A stretch of 64,000 nt of DNA from Leptothrix discophora (GCF_030705305.1 NZ_JAUZEE010000011.1:1-64000), one strand, 5' to 3'. Shown: positions 1 through 8,886, counted from the first letter of the stretch. The notes: generated by a model not told the origin, from the letters alone. Made by a program: numbers and translations.

Positions 1-77
1 GCGACGAGTTCTTCGGCAACCCGGACGCCCGCTCGCCACGCGCCAAGGACTTCCTGTCCAAGATCCTGAGTCATTGA
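1..77 (+). CDS. Amino-acid ABC transporter ATP-binding protein, C-terminal fragment
   Basis: Only the last 24 codons are in the window; the frame starts at base 3 and stops with TGA at 75-77. The translated tail contains FFGNP, then RAKDFLSKIL just before the stop. That is the usual end of GlnQ/GltL-type ATPases of polar amino-acid ABC importers, where the last helix follows the D-loop/H-loop core. The core motifs lie outside the window, so the substrate cannot be judged. pyrC starts 33 bp downstream on the same strand and could be co-transcribed, but no functional link is evident. The family assignment rests on this short tail alone. Confidence 0.6.
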   Translation, partial: DEFFGNPDARSPRAKDFLSKILSH

Positions 78-110
78 CCCCCGAGGGCGGCGGGCGGTGA
101 AAATCGCGCC

Positions 111-1163
111 ATGAGCACGACCACCGCCCCCCAGACCCTCACGATCACCCGCCCAGACGACTGGCACCTGCACGTGCGCGATGGCGCCGCGCTGCAGGCG
201 GTCGTGCCCGACACCGCGCGCCAGTTCGGCCGCGCGATCATCATGCCCAACCTGCGCCCGCCGGTGACCACCACCGCGCAGGCGCTGGCCTACCGCGAGC
301 GCATCGCCGCTGCGGTGCCGGCCGGCGTGGACTTCACGCCGCTGATGACGCTCTACCTGACCGACAACACGCCGCCCGACGAGATCGCCCGTGCCAAGGC
401 CGCCGGCATCGTCGCGCTCAAGCTCTACCCGGCCGGCGCGACCACCAACAGCGACGCTGGCGTGTCCGACATCCGCAAGACCCACGCGACGCTGGAGGCG
501 ATGCAGCGCGAGGGCCTGCCCCTGCTGGTGCATGGCGAAGTCACCGATCCGGCCGTCGACATCTTCGACCGCGAGGCCGTCTTCATCGACCAGGTGATGC
601 AGCCGCTGCGGCGCGACTTCCCCGGCCTGAAGATCGTCTTCGAGCACATCACGACCCAGGAGGCGGCCGAGTACGTCGCCGGTGCCGACGCGCTGACCGC
701 CGCCACCCTGACCGCCCACCACCTGCTCTACAACCGCAACGCCATCTTCACCGGCGGCCTGCGCCCGCACCACTACTGCCTGCCGGTGCTCAAGCGCGAG
801 CGCCACCGCGAGGCGCTGGTGCGTGCGGCGACCTCCGGCAGCGCCAAGTTCTTCCTCGGCACCGACAGCGCACCGCACCCGGCCCACCTGAAGGAACACG
901 CCGCCGCCTGCGCCGGCTGCTACACGGCGCTGAGCGCGCTGGAGCTGTATGCCCAGGCCTTCGAGGCCGCCGGCGCGCTGGGCCGCCTGGAAGCCTTCGC
1001 CAGCTTCCACGGCCCTGCCTTCTACGGCCTGCCGCGCAACGCCGGCACGGTGACGCTGCGGCGCGAGCCCTGGCAGCTGCCCGAAACCCTCGCCTTCGGC
1101 GACGCCACGCTCAAGCCACTGCGCGGCGGCGAGACACTGGACTGGCGCCTGGTGACGGCCTGA
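111..1163 (+). CDS. pyrC: Dihydroorotase (class II)
   Basis: Catalyses reversible cyclisation of N-carbamoyl-L-aspartate to dihydroorotate, the third step of de novo pyrimidine synthesis, in the cytoplasm. The 350-residue length fits the E. coli-type (class II) enzyme. All metal and catalytic positions are visible: HLH (His19, His21), the carboxylated lysine in ALKLYPAG (Lys104), His141 in HGEV, His179 in FEHITT and Asp252 in TDSAPH. The ATG at 111 is the first start and puts the HLH motif at the expected distance from the N-terminus. It follows the ABC ATPase fragment by 33 bp and is followed by a separate lipoprotein gene. Nothing is unusual. Confidence 0.97.
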   Translation: MSTTTAPQTLTITRPDDWHLHVRDGAALQAVVPDTARQFGRAIIMPNLRPPVTTTAQALAYRERIAAAVPAGVDFTPLMTLYLTDNTPPDEIARAKAAGIVALKLYPAGATTNSDAGVSDIRKTHATLEAMQREGLPLLVHGEVTDPAVDIFDREAVFIDQVMQPLRRDFPGLKIVFEHITTQEAAEYVAGADALTAATLTAHHLLYNRNAIFTGGLRPHHYCLPVLKRERHREALVRAATSGSAKFFLGTDSAPHPAHLKEHAAACAGCYTALSALELYAQAFEAAGALGRLEAFASFHGPAFYGLPRNAGTVTLRREPWQLPETLAFGDATLKPLRGGETLDWRLVTA

Positions 1164-1280
1164 TGTCGGGACACCGGCACGAGAATTCGCTTCGGTTTCT
1201 TGGCAAGTCTGAAGGAGCCGGTTAGGCTGCCTCCTCCGTGTGAAACGTGAGATTTCGCACGCCACAAAGAGGAGCCTCGC

Positions 1281-1934
1281 ATGAACCGTACGACTTCCCT
1301 GCGCCTGGCCGGCACCGCCGTCGCCCTGGCCGCCCTGACGGCCTGCAGCACGCCGATGCCGTCGTCCAGCCCGATGAGCTTCTTCATCACCAGCGCCAAC
1401 CCCGGCAAGGGCGGCGACCTGGGCGGGCTGGCCGGTGCCGACGCCTACTGCCAGAAGCTGGCCACCGAGGCCGGCGCGGGCCACAAGACCTGGCGCGCCT
1501 ACCTGAGCACCTCGACCGCCGACGGCATCGCGCTGATCAACGCGCGTGACCGCATCGGCAAGGGCCCGTGGCAAAACGCCCAGGGCGTCGTCGTGGCCAA
1601 CAGCGTGGCCGAGTTGCACGGCACCAACAACCTCAACAAGCAGACCGCCCTGACCGAGAAGGGGCAGGTCGTGAACGGCCGCGGCGACACGCCCAACCTG
1701 CACGACATCCTGACCGGGTCCAACCCGGACGGCACCGCCGCCGCGCACACCTGCGGCAACTGGACCTCGCCCGAGGTCGGCGCGGCGATCGTCGGCCACC
1801 ACGACCGCCAGGGCCTGAACACCTCGCCGCCGATGCTGAGCTGGAGCACCTCGCACCCGACGCGCGGATGCACGATCCCTGCGTTCAACTCGACCGGCGG
1901 CGGCGGCTTGTTCTATTGCTTTGCCGTGAATTGA
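1281..1934 (+). CDS. Secreted lipoprotein with a lectin-like/endostatin-like fold (putative)
   Basis: A 217-residue protein whose first 22 residues form a lipoprotein signal: basic MNRTT, a hydrophobic core, then the lipobox LTAC with the lipidated cysteine at about residue 22. The mature part starts FFITSANPGKGGDLGGLAG and ADAYCQKLA, a pattern seen in bacterial proteins related to the DUF1554 / endostatin-like C-type lectin folds. Several cysteines are spread through it (AYCQK, HTCGNW, RGCTIP, FYCFAV) and could form disulfides. A strong Shine-Dalgarno (GAGGAG) at 1270-1275 supports the ATG. It stands alone between pyrC and a convergent aminotransferase. Function is unknown; carbohydrate or surface binding is only a guess from the fold resemblance. 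Confidence 0.75.
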   Translation: MNRTTSLRLAGTAVALAALTACSTPMPSSSPMSFFITSANPGKGGDLGGLAGADAYCQKLATEAGAGHKTWRAYLSTSTADGIALINARDRIGKGPWQNAQGVVVANSVAELHGTNNLNKQTALTEKGQVVNGRGDTPNLHDILTGSNPDGTAAAHTCGNWTSPEVGAAIVGHHDRQGLNTSPPMLSWSTSHPTRGCTIPAFNSTGGGGLFYCFAVN

Positions 1935-1943
1935 CGCGGCTGT

Positions 1944-3176
1944 TCAGGCGGGCGCGCCAGCGTCCGCCTTGAGCATGGCCTTGATGCCGCGCACCGCCTG
2001 GCGGATGCGGCTTTCGTTCTCGATCAGGGCGAAGCGCACGTGGCCGTCGCCGTGGTCGCCGAAGCCGATGCCGGGGCTGACGCAGACCTTGGCGCGTTCG
2101 AGCAGCAGGCGCGAGAACTCGAGCGAGCCGAGGTGCGCGTAACGCGGCGGGATCGGGGCCCAGATGTACATCGAGGCCTTCGGGCTCTCGACCGCCCAGC
2201 CCGCTTCATTCAGGCCCCGGGCCAGCACGTCGCGGCGCTTCTGGTAGGTCGCGGCGATGTCCTTGACGCATTGCTGCTCGCCTTCCAGCGCGGCGATGGC
2301 GGCGACCTGCACCGGCGTGAAGCTGCCGTAGTCGTGGTAGCTCTTGATGCGCGCCAGCGCGTGCACCAGGTCCGGGTTGCCGACCATGAAGCCGATGCGC
2401 CAGCCGGCCATGTTGTAGCTCTTGCTGAGCGTGAAGAACTCGACCGCGACGTCCTTCGCGCCCGGCACCTGCATGATGCTCGGCGCCTGCCAGCCGTCGA
2501 ACACGATGTCGGCATAGGCCAGGTCGTGCACGACCAGGATGTCGTGCTTGCGGGCCAGCGCGACCACGCGCTCGAAGAAGCCCAGCTCGACACACTGCGC
2601 CGTCGGGTTGCTCGGAAAGCCCAGCACGATCATCTTGGGCTTGGGGTAGCTGCCGCGGATGGCCCGCTCCAGTTCGGCGAAGAACTGCGCGCCGTCGACG
2701 TCGCCCGGCGTGATCGGCACCGAGCGGATGTCCGCCCCGGCGATCACCGCGCCGTAGATGTGGATGGGGTAGCTCGGATCGGGCACCAGCACGGTGTCGC
2801 CGCGGTCCAGCGTGGCCAGCATCAGGTGGGCCAGGCCTTCCTTGGAGCCGATCGTGACGATGGCCTCCTTGTCGGCATCGATGGCCACGCCGTAGCGGTC
2901 CTGGTACCAGTGGCTGATGGCGCGGCGCAGGCGCGGGATGCCCTTGCTGGCCGAATAACCGTGCGTGTCGGGCCGCTGCGCGACCTCGCACAGCTTGGCC
3001 ACGATGTGGGCCGGCGTGGCGCCATCGGGGTTGCCCATGCTGAGGTCGATGATGTCCTCGCCACGACGGCGCGCCGCGAGCTTGAGCTCGGCCGTGATGT
3101 TGAAGACGTAGGGGGGCAGGCGGTCGATGCGCGCGAAACGGCGCTTGCCAGAACTGGCAACCGGAGAGGAAGACAT
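1944..3176 (-). CDS. alaC: Class I/II aminotransferase, AlaC-type (glutamate-pyruvate)
   Basis: PLP-dependent fold-type I aminotransferase of 410 residues, the same length as E. coli AlaC (412). AlaC transfers the amino group between glutamate and pyruvate to make alanine. Visible motifs are SMGNPDG near the N-terminus, the GSKEGLAH segment, PSYPIH, and the PLP-binding lysine in [15 protein letters not shown] took the ATG at 3176 because it places the N-terminal [10 protein letters not shown] segment as in the family; an upstream in-frame GTG five codons earlier is possible and no convincing ribosome site decides. It converges on the lipoprotein gene with 9 bp between the stops. Related LL-diaminopimelate aminotransferases are the main alternative. 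Confidence 0.87.
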   Translation of the reverse strand: MSSSPVASSGKRRFARIDRLPPYVFNITAELKLAARRRGEDIIDLSMGNPDGATPAHIVAKLCEVAQRPDTHGYSASKGIPRLRRAISHWYQDRYGVAIDADKEAIVTIGSKEGLAHLMLATLDRGDTVLVPDPSYPIHIYGAVIAGADIRSVPITPGDVDGAQFFAELERAIRGSYPKPKMIVLGFPSNPTAQCVELGFFERVVALARKHDILVVHDLAYADIVFDGWQAPSIMQVPGAKDVAVEFFTLSKSYNMAGWRIGFMVGNPDLVHALARIKSYHDYGSFTPVQVAAIAALEGEQQCVKDIAATYQKRRDVLARGLNEAGWAVESPKASMYIWAPIPPRYAHLGSLEFSRLLLERAKVCVSPGIGFGDHGDGHVRFALIENESRIRQAVRGIKAMLKADAGAPA

Positions 3177-3337
3177 GACGATGACTTTCACGTGAGCGCC
3201 CGGAACCGTCCGAGCGACGTGGCCGTGTGGCACGGCCGGGCCGGATGCTAAGCGACGACCTCGGCGACGCGCCAGTGGCGGGATTGCCACGCCAGAATCG
3301 ACCGCTCGAAGCCCAACCCACGCCCGGAGACCCGCCC

Positions 3338-4213
3338 ATGATCCCGACCACCTGGCCCGCGCGCTGGCCCTGCCTGCCGGCCGCGCAGGCCCATGACGAG
3401 ACGCGCCGACTGCCCTTCACCATCGGCGGCGCGCTGGCCGGCAGCGTGCGGCGGGACCATGTGCAGGCCATCGGCGACCTGCTGCCGCGGCACGAAGGCT
3501 GGCGCCTGTCGGCCACCGAGGGCGTCGCGATGGACCTGCCGCGCGAGGCCCGCGACGCCACGCTGCAGGCCGTCAACGAGGCCTTGCGCGATGCCGGCCT
3601 GATCCGCGCCTGGCGTGGCGAGCCCTATGCGGTGTTCGAGCGACCGGGCCTGCCGCCGCTGGCCATCATCGAACGGGCCGCCGCGCGCTTCTGGGGCAGC
3701 AGCACGCTGGGCGCCCACGCGACCGGCTACGTGGCCGATGAACACGGGCCGATCACGCACCTGTGGATCGCGCGCCGGGCGCTCAGCAAGGCGGTCGACC
3801 CGGGCAAGCTCGACAACCTCGTCGGCGGGGGCGTGCCCTGGCCGCAGAGCCCCTTCGAGACCCTCGTGCGCGAAGGCTGGGAAGAGGCCGGCCTGGCACC
3901 CGAGCGCATGCGCGCGGCCGTGCCCGGCCGCGTCATGCACCTGCGCTGCGACATCCCCGAGGGCCTGCAGGTCGAGTGGCTGCACAGCCACGAGCTGCGG
4001 CTTGCGCCCGGGGAGGTGCCGGTCAACCAGGACGGCGAGGTCGGCGAGTTCCTGTGCCTGCCGGTGGCCGAGGCGCTGGAGCGCGCCGCCGGCATCGAGA
4101 TGACGGTCGACGCGGCGCTGGTCACGCTGGACTTCGCGCTGCGCCACGGCCTGATCGAGGCGACCGAAGCGATCGCGCTGACGCGCCAGATCGACGCGAT
4201 CACCGTCGCCTGA
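3338..4213 (+). CDS. Nudix hydrolase with N-terminal DUF4743 domain
   Basis: A 291-residue member of the two-domain Nudix family related to fungal thiamine-pyrophosphokinase-like Nudix proteins. An N-terminal domain (about residues 1-120) is followed by a Nudix fold. The Nudix box runs from GGGVPWP through [16 protein letters not shown], so the REx2EExG core is intact, while the usual first glutamate of the box is a glutamine, as can occur in this subfamily. Substrates are likely nucleoside or thiamine diphosphate-type compounds with an X-diphosphate bond, but the exact one cannot be read. The ATG at 3338 is chosen because GGAGA lies at 3326-3330 and the upstream frame has no family similarity. 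It stands alone. Confidence 0.85.
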   Translation: MIPTTWPARWPCLPAAQAHDETRRLPFTIGGALAGSVRRDHVQAIGDLLPRHEGWRLSATEGVAMDLPREARDATLQAVNEALRDAGLIRAWRGEPYAVFERPGLPPLAIIERAAARFWGSSTLGAHATGYVADEHGPITHLWIARRALSKAVDPGKLDNLVGGGVPWPQSPFETLVREGWEEAGLAPERMRAAVPGRVMHLRCDIPEGLQVEWLHSHELRLAPGEVPVNQDGEVGEFLCLPVAEALERAAGIEMTVDAALVTLDFALRHGLIEATEAIALTRQIDAITVA

Positions 4214-4231
4214 GACGGCGCCGCCACAGGC

Positions 4232-4978
4232 TCAGTCGCTGAGCCAGCGCCCCCAGTCGGCAGCCGGCGGCTGCGGGCCGCCGAGCATCGCGAGCATCTT
4301 CCACACCACCGTCGTGGTGGTGTCGTAGACCGTGCAGCCGTGGCGGCGCTCCCAGCCGGCGGCCCGGTCGGTCGACACCAGGTTGGTGCAATAGGGCACG
4401 ACCGCATCGGGCCGGGCCGCGCAGACCTCGTCGACCAGCGCATCGAGCTGCGCGCAGCTGACCTCGGCGAAGCTGAAGTTGTCGGCGATGCCGAGGTGGC
4501 GCTCGGCCACCGTCTCGATGCCCAGGCTGCGATAGTTCGCGACGATGCGGGCCTGCACGTCGGCGGTGTAGGGCGTGACCAGCGCGAGCCGGCGCACACC
4601 GTCTGCCAGCAAGCGCTCGTTGAGCGCCAGGATCGAGGTGGTGGCGCGGATGCCGGTGGCGGCCTCGATGCGCGCGCACAGCTCGACATCGGTGTCGAAG
4701 CCGCGCCAGCCGGCCGCCGTGCCGCTCCAGCCGATCGCGTCGACCTGCGCATCGGCCAGCAGCTCGGCCGCCGCCAGGATGGGGGCCGGATCGAACTGGC
4801 CCAGCGCCCCGGCACTCAGGCCGATCCGGGTGACGCGAAAGCGCGAGAAGTGCGCCGTCACGCCCGGCAGCGTGGCCACCATCGCGCTGGTCAGCGGCTC
4901 CAGCGCGGTGTTAGACGAGGGCGTGAGGATGCCCAGCCGGATGCGGCGGTACGGGCTGGAGGCGGGGTGGGGGCTCAT
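4232..4978 (-). CDS. Asp/Glu racemase-superfamily protein, arylmalonate decarboxylase/maleate isomerase-like
   Basis: A 248-residue protein with the start LGILTPSSNTALEPL, diagnostic of the maleate cis-trans isomerase / arylmalonate decarboxylase branch of the Asp/Glu racemase superfamily. Racemases and maleate isomerases use two cysteines. Here the second is present (Cys197 in VVPYCTNL) but the first position is Gly86 in GWSGTAAG. This Gly/Cys pair is the arrangement known from arylmalonate decarboxylase, so a decarboxylation or another one-cysteine reaction is more likely than racemisation; that step is inference. Its ATG overlaps the stop of the upstream MFS gene by four bases (ATGA), so the two are translationally coupled and the transporter probably moves its substrate or product. 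Confidence 0.8.
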   Translation of the reverse strand: MSPHPASSPYRRIRLGILTPSSNTALEPLTSAMVATLPGVTAHFSRFRVTRIGLSAGALGQFDPAPILAAAELLADAQVDAIGWSGTAAGWRGFDTDVELCARIEAATGIRATTSILALNERLLADGVRRLALVTPYTADVQARIVANYRSLGIETVAERHLGIADNFSFAEVSCAQLDALVDEVCAARPDAVVPYCTNLVSTDRAAGWERRHGCTVYDTTTTVVWKMLAMLGGPQPPAADWGRWLSD

Positions 4979-6222
4979 GGCGGCAGGGCCTGTCGGGCGT
5001 GGGTCGAGGAAGCGGAGAACATGGCCACCGCGAGCAGCAGCGCGCAGGCCAGCGCGACCGCCGCGAGCAGCGCCGCATAGACCGGCGTGCTGGCTGAACC
5101 GGCGGTGCTGAACAGCAGCGGCGCGGCCGTCAGGCCCAGGTAGCCATGGCCCAGCAGGCGGCCGGCCCAGCGGCCGACTCGGGCCGGTCCGGCCAGTCGC
5201 GCGACCTCGGCGACCAGCAGGCCGTTCCAGCCACTCGCGCTCGCGCCCAGCACCAGCATCAGCCCGCCAAAGACCAGCGGCTGCGCGGACGACAGGCCGG
5301 GAAGGCCGATCAGCACGGCTCCGCAGGCCGATGCGAGCAAGCCGATCGCCGCGATCAGCCCGGCCGAGCGGCCATGCGCCGGCACCAGCCAGCCCCAGCC
5401 CAGTCGCCCGGCCAGGCCACCGGCCTGCAGCAGCGCGACCCAGCCGGCAGCGGCCGCAGGCGCCAGCGCCCAGTGCGTCACCGCATGGCTGAGCAGGAAG
5501 ACGTTCAGGCTCATCTGCAGGGCCGACAGCGCCAGCGTGGCCAGTGCCAGCGCCTGCACCGGCGCGCTGAACCAGGGCGGTCCGTCCACCGCGCCAGCCT
5601 GGCTCACCGCTTGAACCACACCCGCATCGACGGCCTGAGGACGACGGCCCAGCACGACACAGGCCAGCGCCACGCCCGCTGCCAGCAGCGTGCCGGCCAC
5701 GAAGGGCAGGCGCGCATCCAGCAGCCACAGCGCCGGCAGGCTCAGCGAACCGGCGATGGCACCGAGCTGGTTGCCGGTCTGCCGCCACGCGTAGATGCGG
5801 GCGCGCCGGGCCGGACTCAGGTGGCGCGTGGCCGGGCTGAGCAGCGCGGCGCTGGCCGGCGTCTCCGGCCCGAAGGCCAGGCCAATGCACAGCACCGCGA
5901 ACAGCGCGGCGCGTTCGCCGCCGAGCGCGAGCGCCGCCAGGCCGACCGCGACCGAGCCGGCACAGGCGGCGGCCAAGGCCCAGCCGCCCAGCCGCTGCAG
6001 CAGCGCCCCGGCCGCGAAGGCGGCCATCGCACCGACGCCGAACAGCAGCAGGTTCAGCCGCCCGAGCCGCTCGACCGACAGGCCCATCTGCGGTGCCAGC
6101 GTGGCCAGCGCGAACAGGCCCAGCGCGACGACCGCCTGCAGCGCCGTCATCGTCAGCAGCGTCGCGGGCAGGCCGACCGGTGCGGCTGCGCCACGCGGGC
6201 GCGCTTCCTGCATCGGGCTCAT
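4975..6222 (-). CDS. MFS transporter
   Basis: A 415-residue hydrophobic protein with about twelve predicted membrane segments in two halves, typical of the major facilitator superfamily. Residues 1-20 are a soluble N-terminus, then segments rich in Leu/Ala/Gly alternate with short loops carrying Arg. The loop after the fifth segment reads RARIYAWRQTGNQ. It starts with ATG at 6222 and ends inside the start codon of the arylmalonate-decarboxylase-like gene, which makes a two-gene unit. Substrate is not predictable from sequence; the neighbour suggests a small carboxylate or cyclic amide. The divergent hydroxyisourate-hydrolase-like gene begins 50 bp away, leaving little room for two full promoters. 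Confidence 0.87.
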   Translation of the reverse strand: MSPMQEARPRGAAAPVGLPATLLTMTALQAVVALGLFALATLAPQMGLSVERLGRLNLLLFGVGAMAAFAAGALLQRLGGWALAAACAGSVAVGLAALALGGERAALFAVLCIGLAFGPETPASAALLSPATRHLSPARRARIYAWRQTGNQLGAIAGSLSLPALWLLDARLPFVAGTLLAAGVALACVVLGRRPQAVDAGVVQAVSQAGAVDGPPWFSAPVQALALATLALSALQMSLNVFLLSHAVTHWALAPAAAAGWVALLQAGGLAGRLGWGWLVPAHGRSAGLIAAIGLLASACGAVLIGLPGLSSAQPLVFGGLMLVLGASASGWNGLLVAEVARLAGPARVGRWAGRLLGHGYLGLTAAPLLFSTAGSASTPVYAALLAAVALACALLLAVAMFSASSTHARQALPP

Positions 6223-6272
6223 GCCGGCACCATCCGGTCCCGCACACCAGCCCCGAACCGAGGAGAACCCCG

Positions 6273-6659
6273 ATGAACACGACCCTGACGCCCGCTGGCG
6301 GGATCTCGCTGCATGCCGTCGACGTCGCCCGCGGCGTGCCTGCCCAAGGCCTGCGCGCCGAGCTGTGGCTGCTGTCGGCGGCCGATCCAGCTGCCGCCGC
6401 GCCGCGCTGCATCGCCGATGGCGCCGTGGGCCCGAACGGCCAGCTCGACCACCCCTGCGTGCGCGGCGAGGGCATCGTGCCAGGCATCTACGAGGCCCGC
6501 TTCCACGTCGGCGCGCACCTGCGCGAGGCGGTCGGTCCCGAGGCCAGCCCCTTCCTGGACGTGGTGCCCTTCCGCTTCCGCCTGACCGAGGTGGCTCAGC
6601 ATGTGCACCTGCCCTTCAAGTTCACGCCGTGGGGCTACTCATTGTTCCGAGGTGTCTGA
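6273..6659 (+). CDS. Transthyretin-like, 5-hydroxyisourate hydrolase homologue with altered active site
   Basis: A 128-residue protein homologous to 5-hydroxyisourate hydrolase (UraH/HpxT/PucM), which opens the second intermediate of urate breakdown. Conserved parts are the N-terminal strand with LHAVDVARGVPAQGL (His14) and the HVHLPFKFTPWGYS segment holding the second catalytic His. The usual catalytic Arg (in a DGR or QGR turn) is Gln here (PNGQLD), and the C-terminal signature YRGS, whose Ser is catalytic, reads FRGV. Two of the four known catalytic positions therefore differ, so hydroxyisourate is not a safe substrate assignment. AGGAG at 6261-6265 supports the ATG. Its last 21 bp overlap the 3' end of the convergent racemase-like gene. 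Confidence 0.85.
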   Translation: MNTTLTPAGGISLHAVDVARGVPAQGLRAELWLLSAADPAAAAPRCIADGAVGPNGQLDHPCVRGEGIVPGIYEARFHVGAHLREAVGPEASPFLDVVPFRFRLTEVAQHVHLPFKFTPWGYSLFRGV

Positions 6660-7439
6660 GCGATCACCGGAGCGGGTCGCCGCCTGAGTTCTCGCCGCGC
6701 CGTCGGCCAGCAGCCGGGCCATCGCGTCGGGCAGGCCGGCATTCGGCTTGAGCGGCGGCGGTGCACCGCCACCGGCCAGGGCCGGGCCGGGCCGCTGGCG
6801 CACCAGCGACTGGGCCTGCCGGACGGCGCAGGACACGCCATCGACCACCGGCACCGGCAGGCGGCCTTCGAGCTGGCGCGACAGCCCGGCCAGCGGCGCG
6901 CCGGCCAGGATCAGCACCTCGGCGCCGTCCTCGTGCACCGCCCGTTCGCACAGCGCCAGCAGCACGTCGGCATGCGCGTCGCCGACCCGGTCGATGCGGC
7001 CCAGCGCCTGGTCCAGCGCGCGGATGCTGGCCAGCCGGTCGAGCTGGCCCAGGTCGCGGATGACCTCGCGGTACCAGGCCTGGATGCGCTGCGAGATCGC
7101 GATCACCGAGACCCGCCGACCCAGCAGCAGCGCGGTCGAGAGCGCCGATTCGGTGAGGCCGATGACGGGCACCGGCAGGACCTCGCGCAGCGCCGCGACG
7201 CCCGGGTCGCCGAAGGCGGCGACGATCACCGCGTCATGGCCGGCATGGTCCTCGGCGGCCAGTTGCGCGGCGGCATAGGCGCCGATCAGGGCCTCGAAAC
7301 GGGTCTCGATGTAGGCCACGCCGAAGGGCGCCGTGCGCAGGGTCAGCGCGGTGCCGGGCTCGGCGCTGCGACGGGCCTCGGCCTCGATCAGCGCGGTCAC
7401 GCCGGTCGAGATGTTGGGGTTGATGACGAGCAGGCGCAT
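6639..7439 (-). CDS. Asp/Glu/hydantoin racemase-family protein lacking both catalytic cysteines
   Basis: A 266-residue protein starting MRLLVINPNIS, the opening typical of hydantoin and allantoin racemases. These use two cysteines, in the contexts ACFGDPG and LGCAGMAG. Here the same places read AAFGDPG (Ala75) and LAGAPLAG (Gly180), so neither catalytic cysteine is present although the surrounding scaffold (GLTESAL, the GDPG turn) is kept. Remaining cysteines (about 164 and 205) are not at those sites. It lies between the dihydropyrimidinase gene (16 bp upstream on the same strand) and a convergent hydroxyisourate-hydrolase homologue, so it belongs to the ureide locus. It may be a binding or lyase-type variant; racemase activity is doubtful. 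Confidence 0.85.
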   Translation of the reverse strand: MRLLVINPNISTGVTALIEAEARRSAEPGTALTLRTAPFGVAYIETRFEALIGAYAAAQLAAEDHAGHDAVIVAAFGDPGVAALREVLPVPVIGLTESALSTALLLGRRVSVIAISQRIQAWYREVIRDLGQLDRLASIRALDQALGRIDRVGDAHADVLLALCERAVHEDGAEVLILAGAPLAGLSRQLEGRLPVPVVDGVSCAVRQAQSLVRQRPGPALAGGGAPPPLKPNAGLPDAMARLLADGAARTQAATRSGDRSDTSEQ

Positions 7440-7455
7440 GGCGATCCGGCCGGCG

Positions 7456-8886
7456 TCAGGCCGTGCGGCGACGTGGCGCCAGCGTCGGCTCGCCACCGCG
7501 CAGGAACTGGCCGCGGCCGGCGCGGCCGTGGAAGACCTGGCCGTCCCAGACCACCTCGCCGCGGCTGAGCGTGAGGCTCGGCCAGGCCCGCAGCGTGCGG
7601 CCGGCATAGGGCGTGTGGTCGACCGCGTGGTGCAGCATCGTGTTGTCGAGCGTGAAGGTGCGCTCGTCCCACACCACCAGGTCGGCGTCGCTGCCGATCG
7701 CGATGGTGCCCTTGCGCGGGTGCAGGCCGTAGGCCTTGGCCGGGTTGGTCGAGGTCAGCTCGACGAAGCGGTTGAGCGTGATGCGCCCGCCCAGCACGCC
7801 TTCGGAGTACAGCAGCGGCAGGCGCGTCTCGATGCCCGGAATGCCGTTGGGGATGTGGCGGAAGGGCACCTCCTCGCCGCCCGGCTTCTTGCCCTCGGGG
7901 CTGTCGAAGTTGAAGGGCGCGTGGTCGGACGAGAAGACCGTGAACAGCCCGTCGGCCAGGCCGTTCCAGATCACCTGCTGGTTGCTGGCGTCGCGGGGCG
8001 GCGGGCTGCAGACGCAGCGCGCGCCCTGGTAGCTGTCGTCGATGCCGAGGTCCTCGGCGCTCAGGAACAGGTACTGCGGGCAGGTCTCGGCATGGACCTG
8101 CAGGCCATGCGCGCGGCCCCAGCGGATCTGCTCGACCGCCTCGCGGCCGGAGACGTGCACGATCAGGATGGGCACGTCGACCAGCTCGGCCAGCGCCATC
8201 GCGCGGTGGGTGGCCTCGCGCTCGACCAGCATCGGCCGGGCATGGGCGTGGTAGCGCGGCGCGGTGCGGCCGGCGGCTTCGAGGCGCTGGGTCAGCCACT
8301 CGATGCAGTCGGCGTTCTCGGCATGGACCATCGCCATCGCGCCGTGCTCGCGGGCCACCGCCAGCACGTCCAGGATCTGGCCGTCGTCGAGCTTCAGGTC
8401 GTCGTAGGTCATGTACAGCTTGAAGGAGCTGTAGCCGGCCGCGATCAGCGCCGGCAGTTCGACCTCCAGCACGGTGGGCGTCGGGTCGCTGACGATCAGG
8501 TGGAAGGCGTAGTCGACATGGGCGCGGCCTTTGGCGCGGCGGTGGTAGTCGTCCACGGCGGCCTGCAGCGACTCGCCCTTGACCTGCGCGGCGAAGGGGA
8601 TGACGGTGGTCGTGCCACCGCAGGCGGCGCTGCGCGTGCCGGTGTCGAAGTCGTCGGCCATGCGCACCGGCGGCGTCATCGGCTGGTCGAGGTGGCAATG
8701 GCCGTCGACGCCGCCGGGCGTGACGACGCGACCGGCCGCGTCGATCTCCTGCCGGCCCGGCCCGAGGCCGTGGCCGAGCATGGCGATCCGGCCGTCGCGG
8801 ATGCCGATGTCGGCATCGAAGACATCGCTGGCGGTGGCCACGCGGGCCCGGCGCAGCACGAGGTCGAAGTCGGTCGTCATGGGCAT
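7456..8886 (-). CDS. hydA: Dihydropyrimidinase / hydantoinase
   Basis: Cyclic amidohydrolase of 476 residues that opens dihydropyrimidine or 5-substituted hydantoin rings to N-carbamoyl amino acids. The binuclear metal site is complete: DGHCHLDQP (His63, His65), the carboxylated lysine in SSFKLYMTY (Lys156), His188 in MVHAEN, His244 in VHVSG and Asp321 in SSDHAPF. The start at 8886 is the first ATG, 7 bp after the upstream permease stop; an ATG two codons later (8880) has a better-spaced GGA and may be the true one. It lies between the ABC transporter genes and the racemase-like gene, probably one transcript. No N-carbamoylase of the usual family is nearby; the amidase at 13239 might serve. 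Confidence 0.92.
   Translation of the reverse strand: MPMTTDFDLVLRRARVATASDVFDADIGIRDGRIAMLGHGLGPGRQEIDAAGRVVTPGGVDGHCHLDQPMTPPVRMADDFDTGTRSAACGGTTTVIPFAAQVKGESLQAAVDDYHRRAKGRAHVDYAFHLIVSDPTPTVLEVELPALIAAGYSSFKLYMTYDDLKLDDGQILDVLAVAREHGAMAMVHAENADCIEWLTQRLEAAGRTAPRYHAHARPMLVEREATHRAMALAELVDVPILIVHVSGREAVEQIRWGRAHGLQVHAETCPQYLFLSAEDLGIDDSYQGARCVCSPPPRDASNQQVIWNGLADGLFTVFSSDHAPFNFDSPEGKKPGGEEVPFRHIPNGIPGIETRLPLLYSEGVLGGRITLNRFVELTSTNPAKAYGLHPRKGTIAIGSDADLVVWDERTFTLDNTMLHHAVDHTPYAGRTLRAWPSLTLSRGEVVWDGQVFHGRAGRGQFLRGGEPTLAPRRRTA

Noticed and set aside
2040-3251. Long open frame antisense to the aminotransferase gene
   Set aside because: It mirrors the GC-skewed third codon position of the real gene, and its product is an Arg/Val/Asp-rich low-complexity chain without any family motif.
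5146-6276. Long plus-strand frame across the MFS gene
   Set aside because: Product is Gln/Arg/Ala-rich repetition, typical of a shadow of high-GC coding sequence.
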